A stretch of 10,301 bases of DNA from Desulfatitalea sp. (GTDB lineage: Bacteria; Desulfobacterota; Desulfobacteria; Desulfobacterales; Desulfosarcinaceae): NCBI GenBank assembly GCA_013041835.1, contig JABDRH010000171.1, positions 1-10,301 of the forward strand. Reading direction: 5' to 3'. This document shows positions 6,457-10,301 of the stretch, in pieces. The number at the start of each line of letters is the position of its first letter. Position 1 is the stretch's first letter. Both the position numbers and the translations under genes were made by a program. The notes under the pieces were generated by a model that saw only the letters and a program-made list of their open reading frames with translations, did no database searches and was not told the DNA's origin.

Positions 6457-9099
6457 TCACTGCTCGGGTAGTTGGCCCGTGTGCTTATCAATGGCATTGA
6501 GCAACTCTTGAGGATGAACGGGTTTGGGGACATAATCATTCATGCCTGCATTGATACACATCTCCCGGTCGCCTTTCATGGCGTTGGCTGTAAGCGCGAT
6601 GATGGGAATCTGGTGATTGCGCACTGGGGTGTTGGGGTCCCTTATTCTTCGTGTGGCCTCCAGGCCATCCATAACCGGCATTTGAAGATCCATCAATACC
6701 ACATCGAAATCAGATGCTTGAAGCATTTCGAGCGCCACTTTGCCATTGGGAGCCGCATCCACTTTGAATCCGAATTTCTCCACCAGTTTGGCCAATAATT
6801 TTTGATTGATGCGATTGTCTTCGACAATCAGCACGTTGAGGTTTTGCCGCTCACGCTCCAACAAAGAATGTTTGGTATGCAGGGAGAACTTATTGTCCGT
6901 CTCTTTCTTCGCCTTCTGGCCGAATGCGAAGATCAGTGCATTGAACAGCTCCGATCGTCTCACAGGCTTGTTCAGATAAGCATCGAATCCGATTTGTTTC
7001 ATTTTGGGCGCATCACCCCGCAGCCCCATGGAGGTCAACATGACCATTTTGACATCGCTTATCGATGGATCATTTTTAATCCGCCGGCCCAACTCGGCGC
7101 CGTCCATGCCCGGCATCATCATGTCCACAATAACGGCATCGAAAGGCGCATTGACCTTTGCCACGGCATGCATCAGTGAAAGGCCGACTTTGCCGGAACT
7201 GGCCATATCATAAGCGCATCCCCAGGCGGCAAGATAACCGCCGAGGATATCCAAATTGGTCTGATTGTCATCCACGAGCAGGAAGCGTTTGTCCGCTATC
7301 GAGACCGGCAGCACCGAATTATCACTGTGTTGGTGGCGTTGCTTGGGGAACACGGCGGTAAACCAGAATTTCGATCCTTTTCCCAATCCGCTTTCCACCC
7401 CGATTTCACCATCCATCATCTCAACCAATTTCTTTGAGATGCTCAGACCCAAGCCCGTGCCGCCATATATTCGCGTGGTTGAAGAGTCGGTTTGTTCAAA
7501 GGCCTGAAACACCTGGTCGAGCTTATCCTCCGGTATGCCGATGCCCGTATCGATGACTTCAAATTTGATTTGAACGCTGCTTTCCGTCTCCTCTGCAATT
7601 TTTACCCTCAGGCTGATCTCGCCTTGCTCGGTAAATTTGGCGGCATTGCCGGTCAAATTTAAAAGGACCTGGCGGAGCCGGCCGGGGTCTCCCTGCAGCA
7701 GCGATGGAACATCCACATCTATCGAATAGGTAAATTCAAGACCCTTTCCGTGGGCCTGCATCGCCTGTTGCGTGACGAGTTCGCCGATCGTGTTGCGCAG
7801 GTTAAAATCGAGAATTTCAATTTCCAGCTTTCCGGCTTCGATTTTGGAAAAATCCAAGATATCCGATATAACGGCCAACAGCGTGTCGGCACTGGTTTTG
7901 CCCGTTTGAATCAGGTCCAGTTGCTCACGATCGAGACTCGTCGAAAGCAGCAAATTCAACACGCCCATGACACCGTTGAGCGGCGTTCGGATTTCATGAC
8001 TCATGGTTGCCAGAAAAATGCTTTTGGCTGAGTTGGCCTCTTCGGCGGCCAGTTTCGCCTGTTTCAATTCATCTTCGTGTTGTTTCTGAGCGGTGATGTC
8101 GTGCGCGGAGTGGATTGTTCCCAATATATGACCTTGTTCATCTTCCACCTTGGAGATGGTCATAAAGGCCGGAATGATCTTGCCGTTTTGATGTTTATGT
8201 CCCACCTCGCCGACACCGATCCCTGCTTCCTGGGCCCGCTTTAGAACCGGAAAATACTCATGATCCATTTGTTCCGGCGTGTGAAACAAATGCATTTTCC
8301 CGCCAATAACCGCTTCCATTTCCAGCCCATGCATATCCAGCCAGGCTTGATTGGCAAACTCGATTGTACCATCCATACCCGTCACGGCAATGCCGTCGGC
8401 AAACTGTTCCGTTACTTTTTCAAGCATGAACGTACGCTGCAAAGGACCGACGATCGATCGGGAAATGATGACGGAAATGAGCATGAGCGAGCAAATCGCC
8501 ACGCCCAGGAATATGAAAAGATTGGTGAAGTTTTGCCGTCGACTCGTATTTCTGACATCGGCCAGGTCTTTTTTTAATTCGTGGGCGAAATATTGCGTGT
8601 AGTGCTCTATCTGGGTTTTGATGACGGTGGACCTTTGGGCAAGTGTTGCGGCTTCGCCACTCAATTGACGCATTAAACTGAAGTCGTTCGGGTCTTGAGC
8701 CATCTTGGAATAGACGGTTGCGGCATCTGCCGTATAGGCCCTGAGCGCTTCAATCGTTTGTTCAAAACGACCGTATGACGGGCTTTCGGAACCCGTCAGC
8801 TCGGACATTTCCGCCAGGGTCTGTTGGAGTTCAGTGCTTAAAACGCCGGCCCGGTCACTTAACGCCACATCACCGATCATCACGGCATCGGTGTATAAGC
8901 GCGCCATCTCCTTGAAGGTGGTCAATGCGAATTCACTTTTTTGAGACAACGGAAATATCTGATCGGATACCCCGGCGAGGCGCTGCTCCATCCTGAAGCC
9001 GAGATAGAAGCCGAGCACCATGGAAAAAAAGTAGCCGATGATCAGCACACTCATGCTGAGCCATATCTTCCGGGAAATCGATAATGAATTGTTCTTCAT
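6457..9099 (-). CDS. hybrid sensor histidine kinase with PAS and two receiver domains
   Basis: An 880-residue inner-membrane hybrid kinase. TM1 spans about 12-34 and TM2 about 193-214. The roughly 160 residues between them are mostly helical, like four-helix-bundle (MCP-type) sensors, and should lie in the periplasm. A short post-TM2 linker leads to a PAS/PAC domain (about 225-340). A coiled segment (340-360) joins the HisKA domain, with the phospho-acceptor His368 in ATMSHEIRTPLNG. The HATPase domain shows the N box (Asn485), DTGIG (517-521) and GGTGLGLS (546-553). Receiver 1 (about 604-725) has Asp610/Asp611, phospho-acceptor Asp659, Thr689 and Lys711. Receiver 2 (about 755-873) has Glu760/Asp761, Asp804, Thr837 and Lys859. 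Both receivers look intact. There is no HPt or DNA-binding output, so phosphate must pass to a separate HPt protein or regulator that is not in this window. An in-frame stop 27 bases upstream limits the start to the ATG at 9099, which has only a weak ribosome site. By eye it is less GC-rich than its neighbours. It converges on gpgS. Confidence 0.95.
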   Translation of the reverse strand: MKNNSLSISRKIWLSMSVLIIGYFFSMVLGFYLGFRMEQRLAGVSDQIFPLSQKSEFALTTFKEMARLYTDAVMIGDVALSDRAGVLSTELQQTLAEMSELTGSESPSYGRFEQTIEALRAYTADAATVYSKMAQDPNDFSLMRQLSGEAATLAQRSTVIKTQIEHYTQYFAHELKKDLADVRNTSRRQNFTNLFIFLGVAICSLMLISVIISRSIVGPLQRTFMLEKVTEQFADGIAVTGMDGTIEFANQAWLDMHGLEMEAVIGGKMHLFHTPEQMDHEYFPVLKRAQEAGIGVGEVGHKHQNGKIIPAFMTISKVEDEQGHILGTIHSAHDITAQKQHEDELKQAKLAAEEANSAKSIFLATMSHEIRTPLNGVMGVLNLLLSTSLDREQLDLIQTGKTSADTLLAVISDILDFSKIEAGKLEIEILDFNLRNTIGELVTQQAMQAHGKGLEFTYSIDVDVPSLLQGDPGRLRQVLLNLTGNAAKFTEQGEISLRVKIAEETESSVQIKFEVIDTGIGIPEDKLDQVFQAFEQTDSSTTRIYGGTGLGLSISKKLVEMMDGEIGVESGLGKGSKFWFTAVFPKQRHQHSDNSVLPVSIADKRFLLVDDNQTNLDILGGYLAAWGCAYDMASSGKVGLSLMHAVAKVNAPFDAVIVDMMMPGMDGAELGRRIKNDPSISDVKMVMLTSMGLRGDAPKMKQIGFDAYLNKPVRRSELFNALIFAFGQKAKKETDNKFSLHTKHSLLERERQNLNVLIVEDNRINQKLLAKLVEKFGFKVDAAPNGKVALEMLQASDFDVVLMDLQMPVMDGLEATRRIRDPNTPVRNHQIPIIALTANAMKGDREMCINAGMNDYVPKPVHPQELLNAIDKHTGQLPEQ

Positions 9100-9230
9100 G
9101 CCAACAAAGCCTATGTTTGCCTTTCACTGTGTATGACAAAGTTTATTCTCAACCTTGTTATCGTTCCTGCCGGGTAGAGCTTTAGCGGTAATCCTTGGTG
9201 AAACGAAACGGGTGAGCGAAAGCGTTGACC

Positions 9231-9259
9231 TTGACTGCGCGGAATTTTTAGCGTATCGA
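9231..9259 (+). promoter_or_regulatory. possible promoter of the pabA leader
   Basis: TTGACT (9231-9236), directly preceded by a second TTGACC (9225-9230), lies 17 bases upstream of TATCGA (9254-9259). The -35 is good and the -10 is poor (TAT only). Transcription would start near 9266, just before the two leader hairpins. Low confidence. Confidence 0.3.
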
Positions 9260-9271
9260 ATCAAAATTCAT

Positions 9272-9296
9272 ATCCGTCTCGCAGGCAGAAACGGAT
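9272..9296 (+). repeat. small hairpin in the pabA leader
   Basis: ATCCGT (9272-9277) pairs with ACGGAT (9291-9296). Two more pairs (CT with AG) can form inside if two A residues bulge out, leaving a 7-nt loop. It sits between the possible promoter and the terminator-like hairpin. Alone it would be unremarkable; its position makes it a candidate part of a structured leader or small RNA. Confidence 0.4.
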
Positions 9297-9320
9297 CTTA
9301 AATGAGTTATGAAACAGGCC

Positions 9321-9357
9321 CAGCCACCCAGACTCATGTCGGGTGGCTGTTCTGTTT
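9321..9357 (+). terminator. intrinsic terminator-like hairpin just upstream of pabA
   Basis: CAGCCACCC (9321-9329) and GGGTGGCTG (9341-9349) form a perfect 9-bp GC-rich stem. After a bulged A, three further pairs (GAC with GTC) close a TCAT tetraloop. TTCTGTTT (9350-9357) follows, with six T in eight bases. The T-rich side is downstream on the plus strand, and no comparable tract exists for the minus strand. No complete plus-strand gene ends here: the nearest upstream gene is the kinase on the other strand. The element therefore probably acts within a leader (attenuation of pabAB) or ends a short RNA. It ends only 16 bases before the pabA GTG. Confidence 0.65.
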
Positions 9358-9362
9358 AAATG

Positions 9363-9369
9363 AGGTGAT
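9363..9369 (+). promoter_or_regulatory. ribosome binding site deciding the pabA start
   Basis: GAGGTGAT (from 9362) is a near-perfect complement of the 16S 3' end. It overlaps the ATG at 9368, so that ATG cannot use it, whereas the GTG at 9374 follows GAGG by 8 bases. The GTG also yields the usual MKTVLVIDNYDSFTYN start. Confidence 0.65.
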
Positions 9370-9373
9370 GGCC

Positions 9374-9985
9374 GTGAAAACTGTGCTGGTGATCGATAAT
9401 TACGATTCTTTTACCTACAACCTGGTACAGATGTTTCGCAGCTATCCGCTGACGGTGGAAGTTTTTCGAAACGACAACATCGACCCAGTGCACGTAGCCA
9501 AGCTGGCGCCGGACTACATTCTGATCAGTCCGGGGCCCAAGGATCCGGCCCATGCCGGTATTTCCATGTCACTGATCAAGTCCTGGCACCAGCGGGTGCC
9601 TATCCTGGGTGTGTGCCTAGGCATGCAGTGCATCAACGAAGTGTTTGGCGGCCGCACCGTGCGCGCCCGGCGTCCCCTGCATGGTAAAACCAGCGATATT
9701 TTCCACAACGGCCGCGGACTTTTTGCCGGGATGCCATCGCCGTTCCAGGCAGCGCGCTACCACAGCCTGGCCGTTGCACCAAACATACAAGCCATTCAAT
9801 CGGAGTTGGTGGTTTCGGCCTGGGACCAAGACCGGACGCCCATGGCGCTTTCCCATCGGCGCTATCCCCTCCACGGCATGCAATTTCACCCCGAAAGCTT
9901 TCTGACCCGGTACGGCGTTCATCTCATCGACAACTTCCTCAGGCTTGGCCCCATGGATCTTTGCCATGCACGCAACGCTGCATAG
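9374..9985 (+). CDS. pabA: aminodeoxychorismate/anthranilate synthase glutaminase subunit
   Basis: A 203-residue class I glutamine amidotransferase that supplies ammonia to its synthase partner for making 4-amino-4-deoxychorismate (folate route) or anthranilate (tryptophan route). The start LVIDNYDSFTYNLVQ (5-19) is diagnostic of PabA/TrpG. The oxyanion segment SPGPKDPAHAGIS is at 52-64, the nucleophile Cys81 lies in GVCLGMQ (79-85), and His172 and Glu174 in FHPES (171-175) complete the triad. The length is typical and the protein is cytosolic. The GTG start at 9374 rests on the ribosome site; a longer in-frame form from 9302 would read through the terminator hairpin and looks unconserved. 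The next gene overlaps it by 20 bases and resembles PabB rather than TrpE, so PabA is preferred, though one subunit often serves both enzymes. A terminator-like hairpin directly upstream may control it. Confidence 0.9.
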   Translation: MKTVLVIDNYDSFTYNLVQMFRSYPLTVEVFRNDNIDPVHVAKLAPDYILISPGPKDPAHAGISMSLIKSWHQRVPILGVCLGMQCINEVFGGRTVRARRPLHGKTSDIFHNGRGLFAGMPSPFQAARYHSLAVAPNIQAIQSELVVSAWDQDRTPMALSHRRYPLHGMQFHPESFLTRYGVHLIDNFLRLGPMDLCHARNAA

Positions 9986-10301
9986 CCGGGTATCGTCCGC
10001 ACTGCCGGCACTGTCCGGCGTGGCCACGCAAGCCTTCACATGGACGGCGCCCTTTGAAACACTGGCCGCCCGCTTTGCTCACCTGCCGGGCACCGTGGTG
10101 CTGCGCAGCGGCGGCCAACTGGATTGCGCCCATTACAATCTGATGGGCGTATTTCCCTGGCTCACCCTGCGCGGCCGACCGGGCCGGGTGCATCTGACCG
10201 TGGACGGTAACGAGACGCGTCTGGACGACGGCTGCCTGGCCGTGTTGCGAGCGGTGCTGGCTGGTTTACGCCTGCCGCCCGGGTCATGGCCGCCGCCCGT
10301 G
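9966..10301 (+). CDS. pabB: aminodeoxychorismate synthase component I, N-terminal part (runs off the window)
   Basis: An open frame of 112 codons continues to the last base of the window without a stop. It overlaps the pabA end by 20 bases in another frame. The translation contains LPGTVVLRSGG (about 40-50), AHYNLMGVFPWLTLRG (about 54-69) and a following short beta-rich stretch with DDGCLAVLRAVLAGL (about 89-103). This is the pattern of the N-terminal chorismate-binding-enzyme lobe in PabB proteins (a serine/small-residue site after the LPG strand, then 'sy.l.g..P...l'). The C-terminal catalytic domain, with the motifs that would separate PabB from TrpE, lies outside the window. The ATG at 9966 has only a weak ribosome site and the first 20 residues look unconserved, so the GTG at 10020 is an alternative start. 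Coupled translation with pabA is likely. Confidence 0.72.
   Translation, partial: MHATLHSRVSSALPALSGVATQAFTWTAPFETLAARFAHLPGTVVLRSGGQLDCAHYNLMGVFPWLTLRGRPGRVHLTVDGNETRLDDGCLAVLRAVLAGLRLPPGSWPPPV

Larger units (their letters stand above)
9100..9373. other. non-coding region between the kinase and pabA
   Basis: This 274-base region separates the divergent kinase and pabA genes and is the longest non-coding stretch in the window. It holds a candidate plus-strand promoter (9231-9259), a small hairpin (9272-9296), a terminator-like hairpin (9321-9357) and the pabA ribosome site. For the kinase, TTGTCA on the minus strand (about 9142-9137) is a possible -35, but I see no good -10 at the right distance. 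A 16-codon reading frame (9309-9359) spans the terminator hairpin and encodes MKQAQPPRLMSGGCSV, with no run of one amino acid that would mark a classical leader peptide. I see no tRNA and no riboswitch class that I can name. Confidence 0.6.

Noticed and set aside
6451..6468. A short hairpin overlapping the kinase stop codon, considered as a shared terminator.
   Set aside because: The stem is only 6 bp with one G-T pair and no T-tract follows in either direction.
9171..9221. A GGTAGAGC stretch resembling a tRNA D-arm.
   Set aside because: No TTCGA-type T-loop, anticodon stem or acceptor stem can be placed around it.
9302..9373. An amino-terminal extension of PabA starting at the ATG at 9302.
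   Set aside because: It would be encoded through the terminator-like hairpin, lacks a good ribosome site and adds residues absent from the PabA/TrpG family start.

Overview
The window looks like ordinary chromosomal DNA of a GC-rich Gram-negative bacterium. The best guess is a sulfate-reducing or related Desulfobacterota (Desulfobacterales-like). This is an inference from the gene repertoire and protein style: an FmdB zinc ribbon next to hemC and a cobA-hemD fusion, an actinobacterial/deltaproteobacterial-type glucosyl-3-phosphoglycerate synthase, and a large hybrid sensor kinase. No marker gene fixes the taxon. I see no mobile elements, CRISPR arrays, rRNA or tRNA genes, and the region is almost fully coding.

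Layout from left to right. An AIM24/TIGR00266-family protein (3-803) is followed by a small soluble HAD-like phosphatase related to P-type ATPase catalytic domains (854-1324). A sigma70-like promoter (1364-1392) then precedes a tightly packed tetrapyrrole operon: an FmdB-type zinc ribbon protein (1432-1662), hemC (1662-2594, start overlapping the previous stop) and a bifunctional uroporphyrinogen-III methyltransferase/synthase (2584-4122, overlapping hemC by 11 bases). HemC turns porphobilinogen into hydroxymethylbilane. The fusion protein closes it to uroporphyrinogen III and methylates that to precorrin-2, the branch point to siroheme, cobalamin and (in many sulfate reducers) siroheme-derived heme.

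A second promoter candidate (4128-4156) precedes a two-gene unit: an M20-like metallopeptidase homologue (4261-5424) that appears to have lost its catalytic glutamate pair and last metal-binding histidine, and a clear glucosyl-3-phosphoglycerate synthase (5454-6425), the first enzyme of glucosylglycerate synthesis. Convergent to it, only 31 bases away, lies an 880-residue hybrid histidine kinase with two receiver domains and no HPt (6457-9099, minus strand).

The longest non-coding stretch (9100-9373) separates the kinase from a plus-strand pabA-pabB pair (9374-9985, then 9966 to the window end, truncated by the window). It holds a possible promoter and two hairpins. The second hairpin has the form of an intrinsic terminator and sits just upstream of the pabA ribosome binding site, so pabAB may be attenuated, or a small RNA of about 90 nt may be made there. 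The two observations most worth a second look are this leader and the apparent pseudo-peptidase linked to gpgS.
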